Counted from the first letter of the stretch, positions 28,261-38,030 are shown. The stretch is DNA of 42,681 nucleotides from an uncultured Clostridia bacterium (GCA_947589835.1 CANQCT010000008.1:1-42681), one strand, 5' to 3'. Numbers and translations are program-made. Notes: generated from the sequence alone by a model not told the origin.

Positions 28261-28336
28261 TGGTGCGTCATAGAGGAATCGAACCTCCGACCATCAGATT
28301 AAGAGTCTGCTGCTCTACCAACTGAGCTAATGACGC
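28261..28336 (-). tRNA. tRNA-Lys (CTT)
   Basis: Acceptor GCGTCAT/ATGACGC, anticodon loop CTCTTAA, encoded CCA. Confidence 0.95.
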
Positions 28337-28426
28337 ATAACTTATTTGCAAATACTATTATAAGACGTTTTAGGCTTGTTTGTCAATACTTTTTTAGCGT
28401 TTTGTAGAGGCAATAGTTAATAGTTA

Positions 28427-28564
28427 GTTACAATTCACAGCTAATTATAATTTTTAGAGTAGCCACAGCGGTATTATATATGTTTTTTCGTGCTTTAGCC
28501 CTAGAAAAAACATATATAATACGCAAGCGACGTGGCGGATAATTTTAAGGCTGTGAATAGTAAC
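28427..28564. repeat. Long imperfect palindrome (MITE-like or structured RNA)
   Basis: Outer arms GTTACAATTCACAGC/GCTGTGAATAGTAAC, middle GCCAC/GTGGC, inner 16-bp perfect ATTATATATGTTTTTT/AAAAAACATATATAAT. Confidence 0.7.
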
Positions 28565-28582
28565 AATAGTTATAATTGCATT

Positions 28583-28606
28583 AAAGCTTAAATAGTACTA
28601 TTAAAG
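28583..28606. repeat. Palindromic repeat core (AATAGTACTATT family), copy R2
   Basis: GCTTAAATAGTACTATTAAAGC. Confidence 0.55.
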
Positions 28607-28618
28607 CAGTTAATTATA

Positions 28619-29461
28619 TTATAGCCTATTTGCAATTTCTGCAAATTGCTCTATTTTTAAGTTTTCGCCTCTTATATTTTCTGGTAGCTCAAGAGAATTT
28701 AATACTTCTTTTATTTGTTCCTTTGATGCTATTCCTGAATTTGCAAGTCCATTTATCAATGTTTTTCTTCTTTGCATAAAACTTGCTTTAATTATTTGAA
28801 AAAATCTTTTTTCATCTTTTAATTGTACTGGTGTGCTATTTCTTACGTTTAGTGTTATTACTTCTGAACTAACTTGTGGTGCTGGAATAAATGAAGTATT
28901 TGGTACTACCATTATTTTTTGAGGCTCGCAATAGTAATAAACACAATATGTAATTGCTCCTGTTTCTTTTTCTCCTGGAATTGCTGTTAACCTATCTGCT
29001 ACTTCTTTTTGTATCATAACAGTAATGCTTTTTGCAGGAACTTTTTCTTCTAATAATTTCATAATAATTGGTGTTGTAATGTAATATGGTAAATTTGCTA
29101 CTATTTTTATAGTATTTTTTTCTATATTTTGTTCATTTATTAATTTTTCAAAGTTTATTTTTAGTACATCTTCATTTACTAAAATAAAATTATTGTAAAG
29201 TAAAAATCTATCTTTTAATATATTAATCATTTTGTTATCTAGCTCAATTGCTATTACTTTTTTGGCTTTTTCTAGTAGCTTATTTGTTAAAGTTCCAAGC
29301 CCTGGGCCTATTTCAATTACTACATCTTCTTTTGATATTTTTGCCGCTTCAATAATATTTTCTACAACTTGCTCATCTATTAAAAAATTCTGTCCTAAAT
29401 TTTTATTGGCATTTATGTTATATTTTTTTATTAAAAATTTAGTTTCTTCTTCTAAATTCAT
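28619..29461 (-). CDS. rsmA: 16S rRNA (adenine-N6,N6) dimethyltransferase RsmA/KsgA
   Basis: KNLGQNFLIDEQ, VIEIGPGLGTLT, NLPYYITTPI motifs; start moved to 29461. Confidence 0.95.
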   Translation of the reverse strand: MNLEEETKFLIKKYNINANKNLGQNFLIDEQVVENIIEAAKISKEDVVIEIGPGLGTLTNKLLEKAKKVIAIELDNKMINILKDRFLLYNNFILVNEDVLKINFEKLINEQNIEKNTIKIVANLPYYITTPIIMKLLEEKVPAKSITVMIQKEVADRLTAIPGEKETGAITYCVYYYCEPQKIMVVPNTSFIPAPQVSSEVITLNVRNSTPVQLKDEKRFFQIIKASFMQRRKTLINGLANSGIASKEQIKEVLNSLELPENIRGENLKIEQFAEIANRL

Positions 29462-29525
29462 ATTTTTTTCCTTCCAATTTATGTTTATTAAATAAAGTAT
29501 ATAAGCTTGCTTAAAAAAAGTCAAT

Positions 29526-29565
29526 AAAAAAGACTGTTATTTTTTTTTAACAGTCTTTTTTTATT
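29526..29565. terminator. Intrinsic terminator
   Basis: AAAAAAGACTGTTA/TAACAGTCTTTTTTT hairpin. Confidence 0.85.
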
Positions 29566-29568
29566 TTT

Positions 29569-31629
29569 TTATGCTGCTTGATTTTCTGTATTTGTTTGAG
29601 GTGCTTGTTCTTGATTTTCATTAGGCTTTTCCTCATTTTGGTCTTGTGGTGTTGGCGTTGGTGTCGGCTGTGGCGCTTCTGTAGGTTTTGCTACTACTTT
29701 TTTAGTTCCTCTTCTTACTATTTTTTCTTTTGCTTTATATGTATCTTTTGAAAGTAATTTTTGTTCAACTACTTTTCCATTTAGTTTTAAAATTTTGTAA
29801 CATTCACTTCTGCATCCATTTACACCAGCTTGCTCTACTACTTCCTTGCCTTCTTCTAGTGTTGGATCATCTTCATAAGTTGTTGTGAAAGGAATGTATG
29901 ATGTTACTTTTGGCTGTAGTACTACTTCGTATTCTTTATCTTCTTTAATTCCATATATGCTTACTTTACATACACCATTTTTTGAATTTGTTACTATTTT
30001 TATAGGATATTTTCTGGTATTTTTAAATACAAAATCTATGCTTCCATAATATACTGTTGCATCTCTTCCTGGTGCTACATATCCTGTTAAAAACATATGA
30101 TTACTTCTTTCTACAATTTCTAAGTTTGCAAATAATGCTACATTATATATTGTAGAAGATAATTGACATATTCCGCCACCAACATCTGGTACTACTTTTC
30201 CTCCAATATATGCTGTTCCTTCTTTGTAGCCTGCTTCTATTGTTCTTCTTCCAACTACTGTGTTATATGAAAAGTTTTCCCCTGGCATTACAACTGTTCC
30301 ATTAACTTTTGAGCTTGCAAGTTCAATGTTTGTGCTTCTATTTTTGTTACTTGCATCATAAGTAGTTGAGTATTGAGCAAGTAAATCTGGAAATGCTTCT
30401 TCTCCTAGATTACTAATTGTTTTTTTAGGTATTGTTATTTTTAATGGAATTGTGTATTCTTCTTTATCTTCTTCTAATAATTTTTTAGCTTCATCTATTG
30501 AAATTGCAAAGTCTATTCCTGCTACTTCTGGGTGAACTTGTGTTGGATTTTTTTCAACATAGGCATCTTGTGGCTCTTTGTATATTTCGTTTCTAATTTT
30601 TTCTAAATCTATTGGAGCTGGCTCTTTATATATTGTAGGTATTTCAACTATTTGATAATTTGTGTGTATGTTACTTATTTGTGAGTATATTCTATTTTTT
30701 AATTCTTCGGCATTTACTGTGTATCCGGCTTTTCCTTTTACAATGATTAATTTTTCGTCTTCTATATAATAACTACTTTCTACAACAACATCTTGCATTT
30801 TAGAGCTTACATCTTGAATAGTTGTATTTAATAGGTCTTCATCTAAATGTAGTTGTGCTTCTACATTCTTTTTAAATAGCTTTGTAAATAGAATTTCATA
30901 GTTATCTTTAACAATATTTCCATTTCTTCCTATGTTATATGCTTCTGCTACGGCTTTATCTACATCAAATTTTGCATTAAATGTGTTTGCTGTTACATTT
31001 GTTTCTTCATCATTTCTTTTTAAAATTAAAGTATTGTTTTCATCTTGAAATCTGCTTTCAATTGCATCATTTATTTGATTTTTGGCTTGTTCTACTGTTA
31101 AGCCACTTACATCTATTCCTAAAATTGAAACTCCATCTACTATTTTTGCACTGTTCATATTTAATAATGAAAATACTACGGAAATTGCTAATGCTATAAA
31201 AATTATTAATGCAATTGTAACAGTAAATACTAGGCCTTTTTTGTTTTTTGGTTTTTTATATGTAGTTTCGTTTGATACTTTTTTGAAATCTTGTTTAGTT
31301 TTTTCGGTATTATTTGCATTTTCTTCATTACTATTATTTGCATTTTCTTGTTTAGAAGCATTATATTGTTCTTCGCTGTTTGAAGTTAAGCTCTCTTTTT
31401 GAGTTTCTTGCTTGTTTTCATTATTTTTTTCTGCTTTATTGTTAAATGTTTCTTCTGAATTTTTAGTTTTCTCTGAAGCATTTGGCTTTTCTTCTGCACT
31501 TTTAGTTTGTTCTAAATTATTTAGCCCTTGTTCTGAATTATTAGCTTTTTTAGTTTCTTCTTTTATTGCATTTTGGTTTTCATCTTTAAATTCAACTTTT
31601 TCGGTTTCTTTTTTCTCTTTCTTTTTCAT
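29569..31629 (-). CDS. VanW family protein with peptidoglycan-binding-like repeats and TM anchor
   Basis: VanW core (STNIELASSKVNGTVVMPGENFSYNTVVGRRTIEAGYKEGTAYIGGKVVPDVGGGICQLSSTIYN); N-terminal Asn/Glu/Lys-rich low complexity. Confidence 0.93.
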   Translation of the reverse strand: MKKKEKKETEKVEFKDENQNAIKEETKKANNSEQGLNNLEQTKSAEEKPNASEKTKNSEETFNNKAEKNNENKQETQKESLTSNSEEQYNASKQENANNSNEENANNTEKTKQDFKKVSNETTYKKPKNKKGLVFTVTIALIIFIALAISVVFSLLNMNSAKIVDGVSILGIDVSGLTVEQAKNQINDAIESRFQDENNTLILKRNDEETNVTANTFNAKFDVDKAVAEAYNIGRNGNIVKDNYEILFTKLFKKNVEAQLHLDEDLLNTTIQDVSSKMQDVVVESSYYIEDEKLIIVKGKAGYTVNAEELKNRIYSQISNIHTNYQIVEIPTIYKEPAPIDLEKIRNEIYKEPQDAYVEKNPTQVHPEVAGIDFAISIDEAKKLLEEDKEEYTIPLKITIPKKTISNLGEEAFPDLLAQYSTTYDASNKNRSTNIELASSKVNGTVVMPGENFSYNTVVGRRTIEAGYKEGTAYIGGKVVPDVGGGICQLSSTIYNVALFANLEIVERSNHMFLTGYVAPGRDATVYYGSIDFVFKNTRKYPIKIVTNSKNGVCKVSIYGIKEDKEYEVVLQPKVTSYIPFTTTYEDDPTLEEGKEVVEQAGVNGCRSECYKILKLNGKVVEQKLLSKDTYKAKEKIVRRGTKKVVAKPTEAPQPTPTPTPQDQNEEKPNENQEQAPQTNTENQAA

Positions 31630-31815
31630 AATCTTCCCCTCTATAACAATATATACTTTTGTATGGAATAATATTACCACATATCTTTTATTTTTACAAT
31701 AAAAAGAAAAAGTATTTTTGTCATAATTTATATTTTTTTATCATTTTCTACTAGACAAGCTTTTTATTTTTCTATATAATATGAATAGAAAATTTTGAAA
31801 AGGAGATTCAAAATT

Positions 31816-32424
31816 ATGATAGGTGAAATGATTGCATATATTCGCAAAGAAAAAAATTTAACAAAGGCTGGAATAGCTAGAGGTACAAATATTAATACCG
31901 GTCATTTAACTCATATCGAAAAAGGTGAAAGAAATCCTAGCCACAAAGTTTTAAGAAATATGTGTAAAACAATGGGAATTCCTTATCGCCCTTTAATGTA
32001 TACTTATGATAAGGAAATTACTGAGGAACAACATTCTTATAAAGTAGAGGCTCATATTCCTTACAATAAAATCCCTAGTTTTGATTTATTGGGCACTTTG
32101 GTTGATTGTCCTCCTACAATTCCGGGTGCATCTATTGCAGTAAAAATTAATGATACTGCTATGGAGCCAAAATTAAAAAAGGATTCTTATGTTTATGTTG
32201 AGTTTAATACACCATTAGATAACAGAGATTTAGGTTTGTTTTCTTATCAAAACAAATTATTAATTCGTAGATTTATTATTCGTAAAGATGGTGTGGTTTT
32301 AAGAGCTGAAGATAAGGATGTAGCAGATATTTTCTTAAATAAAAAAGATGAATTTTATATTGTTGGAAAAATAGTTGGAACAGTTGAAGAAAATGTAGAA
32401 AAAGATGAAAGCGTAGAAAATTAA
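31816..32424 (+). CDS. XRE-type HTH regulator with S24/LexA-like C-terminal domain
   Basis: HTH at N-terminus; C-terminal S24-like fold (GASIAVKINDTAMEPKLKKDSYVYVE); AAGGAG RBS before ATG 31816. Confidence 0.85.
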   Translation: MIGEMIAYIRKEKNLTKAGIARGTNINTGHLTHIEKGERNPSHKVLRNMCKTMGIPYRPLMYTYDKEITEEQHSYKVEAHIPYNKIPSFDLLGTLVDCPPTIPGASIAVKINDTAMEPKLKKDSYVYVEFNTPLDNRDLGLFSYQNKLLIRRFIIRKDGVVLRAEDKDVADIFLNKKDEFYIVGKIVGTVEENVEKDESVEN

Positions 32425-32587
32425 AGCTTTAAGGCGCAATTTAATAATAAATATTCTTGTTTTAACTTATTAAAATATAAAAAATTTTAAAAATGAATAA
32501 TATTTTGTCAAAAATACTTGAATTATAAAATATTTAATATTATAATATCAAAATAGATAAACAAGAGATAAATAAGGAGAGTTTTAA

Positions 32588-33046
32588 ATGGAATTAGTTA
32601 AAAATATTTTCTTTAATACAGATAAATTAGTAGAGAATACTAAGGTAAAAATTTCTTATGCAGGAGCTCTTTTTCAAAATGGCTCAGAAGAAGTTTATAT
32701 TCATTATGGCTTTGGTCTTAATTGGGAAAATTTAGCTGAAGTTAAAATGGAAAAAACAGAGCTTGGGTTCCAAGCAGAAATAGAATTAGCTAGCGCTGAA
32801 ACTCTTAATTTCTGTTTTAGAAACGGAAATGATGAGTGGGATAATAATGATGGCCAAAATTATATTTTTCCAATTGAAAAGGTAGAACTTTCTTTAGTTG
32901 TTACAGAAAATGCTGAGGTTACAGCTCCTAGAAAATTAAGAAAATCTTATATTTGGAGTAAAAAGCTTCGTTTAGCAGTTTATAAAATTATTACTTATTT
33001 ACCTAGATTAATTTCTGGAAATTATAAAAGAAAAATATCTGAATAA
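32588..33046 (+). CDS. Carbohydrate-binding-module-like protein (CBM25/26-type starch binding suggested)
   Basis: VYIHYGFGLNWENLAEVKMEKTE...FCFRNGNDEWDNNDGQNYIF; no signal peptide. Confidence 0.7.
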   Translation: MELVKNIFFNTDKLVENTKVKISYAGALFQNGSEEVYIHYGFGLNWENLAEVKMEKTELGFQAEIELASAETLNFCFRNGNDEWDNNDGQNYIFPIEKVELSLVVTENAEVTAPRKLRKSYIWSKKLRLAVYKIITYLPRLISGNYKRKISE

Positions 33047-33068
33047 TTGAATTGTTTGTGATAAATTA

Positions 33069-33097
33069 AAAGCTCTGGCAGTTGCCAGAGTTTTTTG
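33069..33097 (+). terminator. Intrinsic terminator
   Basis: AGCTCTGGCAGTTGCCAGAGTTTTTT. Confidence 0.8.
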
Positions 33098-33139
33098 TAT
33101 TGTAAGAATCTTACAAATTTGTATGTGTTTTTTGCTTTT

Positions 33140-33895
33140 TTAAATATACCATCCACCATTTATAGAAATTATTTGTCCAGTTGTGTATGTATCTTCTATT
33201 AGCCATTTTACACATTTAGCAATATCACTTGGCTTTCCTATTTTATTTAGTGGGATTTCTTCTTTTATTTCATTCTTTTCTTGCTCTGTTAGCTGTGAAT
33301 TCATTTCAGTTTCTATTATTCCAGGTGCTATTGCATTTACTCTAATATTTGATAGTCCTACTTCTTTTGCTAATGCTTTTGTTAGTCCATTAATTCCTGC
33401 TTTTGCTGCTGAGTAAGCTACTTCGCAAGAGCCACCTGTTATTCCCCATATAGAAGATATGTTTATAATGCATCCTTGCTTTTTGTTTATCATTTCTTTT
33501 AGTGCTTCTTGTGAGCAGTAAAATACAGAGTTTAAATTTGTATTTAGCATTGTATTCCATTCTTCATCTGTTATTTCTGTAAAGAGTTTTTGTCCTGATA
33601 TTCCTGCATTATTAATTAATATATCTATTGTTTTAAATTTTTCTAGGGTGTATTTTATTAGTTTTTTTACTTCTTCTCTTTTTGAAACATCTGCTTTAAA
33701 AATTTCTATTTTTATATTTTCTTGTAATAATTTTTCTTGTATTTGCTTTGCTTTAGCTTCTGATTTATTATAATTTAAAACAATGTTATAGCCTTCTTTT
33801 GCTAATAAATTGACTATTTCTGCGCCAATTCCTCTTGAGCCTCCTGTTATAATTACTGTTTTATTTACTATATTTTTTTCTTTGTTTTCTTCCAT
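33140..33895 (-). CDS. Short-chain dehydrogenase, FabG-like
   Basis: TGGSRGIGAEI, NNAGISG, YSAAKAGINGL motifs. Confidence 0.92.
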   Translation of the reverse strand: MEENKEKNIVNKTVIITGGSRGIGAEIVNLLAKEGYNIVLNYNKSEAKAKQIQEKLLQENIKIEIFKADVSKREEVKKLIKYTLEKFKTIDILINNAGISGQKLFTEITDEEWNTMLNTNLNSVFYCSQEALKEMINKKQGCIINISSIWGITGGSCEVAYSAAKAGINGLTKALAKEVGLSNIRVNAIAPGIIETEMNSQLTEQEKNEIKEEIPLNKIGKPSDIAKCVKWLIEDTYTTGQIISINGGWYI

Positions 33896-34001
33896 AATTT
33901 CTATTTGCTCCTTTATATGTACTTGTTAATGAGTGGCAATTTGGACATAATAATATTAAATTTTCTTCACTATTATTTTGATAATTGCCGTCTATGTGCT
34001 T
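33861..34001 (-). pseudogene. HNH endonuclease C-terminal remnant
   Basis: Minus-strand frame reads KHIDGNYQNNSEENLILLCPNCHSLTSTYKGANRNYGRKQRKKYSK*, overlapping the SDR start out of frame. Confidence 0.7.
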
Positions 34002-34013
34002 ATAAAAACAAAG

Positions 34014-34046
34014 AACTAGACAAGTTCTAAAACAAGTCTAGTTCTA
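34014..34046 (-). terminator. Terminator of the tRNA cluster
   Basis: AGAACTAGAC/GTCTAGTTCT hairpin followed on the minus strand by TTTGTTTTT. Confidence 0.65.
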
Positions 34047-34051
34047 AGTAA

Positions 34052-34127
<76 letters not shown>

Positions 34128-34132
34128 ATATA

Positions 34133-34207
34133 TGGTGACCCCGACGGGAATCGAACCCATGTCTCCGCCGTGAAAGGGCGATGTCTTAACCGCTTGACCA
34201 CGGGGCC
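34133..34207 (-). tRNA. tRNA-Glu (TTC)
   Basis: Acceptor GGCCCCG/CGGGGTC, anticodon loop CTTTCAC, encoded CCA. Confidence 0.95.
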
Positions 34208-34259
34208 ATGAAATAAAACTTGTCTAGGATTTAAGGTATATGGTGCTTAAATCCTAGGT

Positions 34260-34335
34260 TGGTGAGCCATCGCGGACTCGAACCGCGGACAACTTGATTA
34301 AAAGTCAAGTGCTCTACCACCTGAGCTAATGACCC
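34260..34335 (-). tRNA. tRNA-Lys (TTT)
   Basis: Anticodon loop CTTTTAA, TCAAG/CTTGA stem, encoded CCA. Confidence 0.95.
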
Positions 34336-34492
34336 AAGTCTCAAGCTTGCAACTCTCGTTTGAGTTAACACAAGCTTTATTTTAAACTATTTTATATGGT
34401 TTGTCAAGATATTTTTTGAATTTTTTATAGAAAAATATTAAAAAATGTATTTTCTTATATTTTGCTAACAAATTTCACCTTTTATTTAACAT

Positions 34493-34678
34493 TTAAGCAT
34501 TTAATTTTTCTATTATTTCTTGTACATCAATTCCATGAACTTCGCAAGCTTCTTCTATTGTTTCTGCTTGAGAAGCAGGACAACCTAAGCAGTGCATTCC
34601 AGCTTCTAATAAAATATCTGCTTTTTCTGGTGCAACTTCTAGTAATTCACCAATTGTCATATCTTTTTTAATTTCCAT
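34493..34678 (-). CDS. DUF1858 domain protein (redox-disulfide type)
   Basis: MTIGELLEVAPEKADILLEAGMHCLGCPASQAETIEEACEVHGID. Confidence 0.88.
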   Translation of the reverse strand: MEIKKDMTIGELLEVAPEKADILLEAGMHCLGCPASQAETIEEACEVHGIDVQEIIEKLNA

Positions 34679-34727
34679 AGCTGTACTCCTTTCTGAAATT
34701 ATTACTTATTTTATGTTACTAGTTAAC

Positions 34728-34751
34728 AGCTTTAATAGTACTATTAAAGCT
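34728..34751. repeat. Perfect 24-bp palindrome, copy R3
   Basis: AGCTTTAATAGTACTATTAAAGCT, flanked by TTACTAGTTAA and TTTAATGTAATTA. Confidence 0.75.
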
Positions 34752-34830
34752 TTAATGTAATTATTTTATCACATTTTTTCAAAAAAGTATAGACAAATTT
34801 AAAAATTTGATATATGATAGAAAAAGTGAG

Positions 34831-34983
34831 GTGATAAATATAGAATTAATTGATTACTTTTTCATACTTCTTATTATCAATTCTTTTATATTTTTTTATT
34901 CATTATATACTTTTTTCGATGTAAAAATATTTCATAATTTACAAGGTTCGAAATTAAAGTTAAAAACAAATTCATTTAAATAG
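34831..34983 (+). CDS. Small membrane protein (50 aa, GTG start), not in the ORF track
   Basis: VINIELIDYFFILLIINSFIFFYSLYTFFDVKIFHNLQGSKLKLKTNSFK*, directly upstream of the VirD4-like gene. Confidence 0.5.
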   Translation: MINIELIDYFFILLIINSFIFFYSLYTFFDVKIFHNLQGSKLKLKTNSFK

Positions 34984-34994
34984 GAGGCTTTTTA

Positions 34995-36731
34995 TTGTTA
35001 AAACGTATTTTATTTACTTTATTTTTTATGCTTTTATTTTGTTTTATTGGTTATCAAATTTTTATTCCACTTTATAATAAAAATCATATTATAGTAGATT
35101 ATGGACTGCATTCTTTTGATATTTGTACAGAACAACCTATTTTATGGAAATATGCTAAAAATTGGTTTTGCTTTACATATATTTTTTCTTCCTTTTTCTT
35201 TTCTAATATGCTTTATCAATTATTTTTTTATAAAGTTTTGAATAAATCAAAAACTTCAAATAATTCAAAAAAATATAAGCCTAAAATTAGAAATAATATT
35301 TCTTTAATAGATTCTGAAGAAGTGGATAATTCTTTAAAACTTTTAATTGGCGAAACTGAAAAAGAAAAAAATTTAATATATTTACCTGAAAAAAGTTTAT
35401 ATCAAAATATTTTAATTACAGGAACCATAGGAACTGGAAAAACAAGTAGTGCTATGTACCCTTTCACTAAGCAATTAATTGCCTATTCTTGCAACAATGA
35501 AAAAGAAAAATTAGGAATGCTTATTTTAGATGTAAAGGGAAATTATCATAAAAAAGTATTAGAATTTGCTCAAGAATTTGGCAGAGAAAGCGATGTTATT
35601 ACAATTGAATTGAATGGAAAATATAAATATAATCCTTTACATAAACCAAATTTAAAACCTTCTATTTTAGCTAATCGTTTGAAAACAATTTTACTACTTT
35701 TTTCTAAAAATAATACTGAATCATATTGGCTAGATAAGGCTTCGCAAGTTTTAGAAGAATGCATAAAGCTTTGCAGGCTATACAATGATAATTATGTTAC
35801 CTTTCAGGAGTTACATAAATTAGTAACTGTTCCAAACTATTACCTAGAAAAAGTAAATTTATTACGAGAAAAATTTTCACAAAATGAGTTTTCACAAAAT
35901 CAAGTTTATGATTTGCTATCTTCTATAACTTTTTTTCAAAAAGAATTTTTGTCATTAGATGATAGAACATTATCTATTTTAAAATCTGAAATTACTCGTA
36001 TTACAAACTGCTTTATTTCTGATTATGATGTTTTAAAAACATTTAATCCTGTTAAAGAAGATTTGAATTTTTTCGGTTTTGAAGAGCTATTAGAAAAAGG
36101 AAAAATTGTAGTTTTAAATATGAATATTAATGAATATTCTAATCTTTCAAAAATAATTGCAGCATATTTAAAATTAGATTTTCAAACAGATGTAATGGCA
36201 AGGCTTGCAAAAAATAACCCTTCTAATTTTAGAAGTGTGTGCTTTATTTCTGATGAATATTCAGAATACTGCACAGAAACAGATGCTAACTTTTTTTCAC
36301 AAAGTAGAGAGGCTAAGTGTATTAATATTGTTGCTACACAAAGTTATACTTCACTTCTTAATACTCTGCATGATCAAGCAACTGTTAATGTTATTATTCA
36401 AAATTTAATTAATAAGTTATGGTTCCGTAATGATGATATTTTTACAATTGAAACAGCTCAAAAGCAAATTGGTAAAGAAGATAAAGAAAAAGTTTCAAGA
36501 GGTATTTCTGAAAATGCTAAAGAAACTGTTTATAGTTATTTTACTAATTCATTTAATTCTAAAAATTCTAGTATATCAGAAACTATTAATACTAATATAT
36601 ATTCAGACTTTGTTTATGATACAAACTTTTTTACTCAGGCACTTCAAAACTTTTCTTGCTTAGCTTTTGTTTCTGATGGTACTAAAATAATTGAACCTCA
36701 AAAAATAAATTTATTTCCATATTTTAAATAA
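34995..36731 (+). CDS. VirD4/TraG-like type IV coupling ATPase
   Basis: N-terminal TMs, Walker A GTIGTGKTSS, Walker B-like VCFISDEYSEY. Confidence 0.85.
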   Translation: MLKRILFTLFFMLLFCFIGYQIFIPLYNKNHIIVDYGLHSFDICTEQPILWKYAKNWFCFTYIFSSFFFSNMLYQLFFYKVLNKSKTSNNSKKYKPKIRNNISLIDSEEVDNSLKLLIGETEKEKNLIYLPEKSLYQNILITGTIGTGKTSSAMYPFTKQLIAYSCNNEKEKLGMLILDVKGNYHKKVLEFAQEFGRESDVITIELNGKYKYNPLHKPNLKPSILANRLKTILLLFSKNNTESYWLDKASQVLEECIKLCRLYNDNYVTFQELHKLVTVPNYYLEKVNLLREKFSQNEFSQNQVYDLLSSITFFQKEFLSLDDRTLSILKSEITRITNCFISDYDVLKTFNPVKEDLNFFGFEELLEKGKIVVLNMNINEYSNLSKIIAAYLKLDFQTDVMARLAKNNPSNFRSVCFISDEYSEYCTETDANFFSQSREAKCINIVATQSYTSLLNTLHDQATVNVIIQNLINKLWFRNDDIFTIETAQKQIGKEDKEKVSRGISENAKETVYSYFTNSFNSKNSSISETINTNIYSDFVYDTNFFTQALQNFSCLAFVSDGTKIIEPQKINLFPYFK

Positions 36732-36776
36732 ATTTATAATTTTAAAATTAATTTTTATTAAAAGGAGTGTTTTTTT

Positions 36777-37133
36777 ATGTTATTAAAAAAAATAAATTTA
36801 AATCAAAATTTTCTTATTAAAATGTTATTTTTATCTGTAATTATTTTTATATTTTTCTGTTCCCCTGTATATGCAGGATTATTTGATGGAAATCCACAAA
36901 TTGTAGATAAGCTAAACTCTGCATTTGAGCAAATTGAAGGGTGGATGCTAAAGCTTTCAACTCCGGCTGCTGCTGTTGCTATTGCTGTTGGCGTTTTTAT
37001 GCAAAAATTTAGTTTTGGAGATGAAGAAAGAATTAGAATTGCAAAAAAATTAATTCGTGGTACTTTATTTTCCTATGCTTTTATTTTAGTTTTAGACTTA
37101 GTTTTATCTGCAATTCAAACTTTATTAAAATAG
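36777..37133 (+). CDS. VirB2-like small membrane protein
   Basis: Signal-like N-term, two TM segments, position in T4SS-type block. Confidence 0.6.
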   Translation: MLLKKINLNQNFLIKMLFLSVIIFIFFCSPVYAGLFDGNPQIVDKLNSAFEQIEGWMLKLSTPAAAVAIAVGVFMQKFSFGDEERIRIAKKLIRGTLFSYAFILVLDLVLSAIQTLLK

Positions 37134-37145
37134 GAGGCGTTATTT

Positions 37146-38030
37146 TTGGAAGATCCTAGTTCTTTAACCAATACCATTATTCAAACAATTAATTCTATTT
37201 TTCAAACTTTGTTTTCTTCTATTGATAATAGTGTTTATCAAATATTAGATGATATTACTTTTGTTAATAGTAGTGTTTTAACAGATTCTATTTTTGAAAA
37301 ACTATTTGGAACTAATTCATCTAATGGATTACTTTTAGTTGCTAACTCTTTATTATTTGGCTTTGCACTATATTATAGTATTAGATTACTATATTCTTAT
37401 TATATGAATTTACAAATAGAAAGACCATATCAATTTATTTTTAAATTATTAATTTTTGGTATTGTTATGAATTGTTCTTATACAATTTGTAAACAATTTT
37501 TAGAACTTAATAGTTTTGTTTCTGATGCAATTAGAAGTATTGGAGAAAAAATTTTAGGAAATGAAATTTCTTTTTCTGAATTAATTTCACAATTAAATGA
37601 TTACATAGCTATTAATGATGAAGGTTTTACTATATTTTCATTTGATGGTATGATTAAAAGCTTTATTACAATAGGGTTGTTTAATTTAATTTTTTCATAT
37701 TCTTTGCGTTTTATTTTAATAAAAATATTTATTTTATTAACTCCATTTTGTATTTTAAGTTTAATAAATAATTCTACCTCTTGGCTTTTTAAAACTTGGT
37801 TTAGAACAATTCTGTCTTTGCTATTGCAACAGTCTTTTGTTTCAATTATTTTATTAATTATTTTTTCTGTGCCTTATCAAAGCGGAGATATTTTTTCTAA
37901 ATTAATTTATATTGGTGGAATTTATGCTTTAATTCGTGCTAACTCATATATGAGAACTTTAATTGGAGGAATTTCTACTGATGTTTCTACTAATTTACAA
38001 TTTGGAGCTAATTTATTAAAAAATAATTAA
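37146..38030 (+). CDS. VirB6/TrbL-like polytopic membrane protein (TTG start)
   Basis: Multiple TM segments, AGGAGG RBS, gene order in T4SS block. Confidence 0.65.
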   Translation: MEDPSSLTNTIIQTINSIFQTLFSSIDNSVYQILDDITFVNSSVLTDSIFEKLFGTNSSNGLLLVANSLLFGFALYYSIRLLYSYYMNLQIERPYQFIFKLLIFGIVMNCSYTICKQFLELNSFVSDAIRSIGEKILGNEISFSELISQLNDYIAINDEGFTIFSFDGMIKSFITIGLFNLIFSYSLRFILIKIFILLTPFCILSLINNSTSWLFKTWFRTILSLLLQQSFVSIILLIIFSVPYQSGDIFSKLIYIGGIYALIRANSYMRTLIGGISTDVSTNLQFGANLLKNN

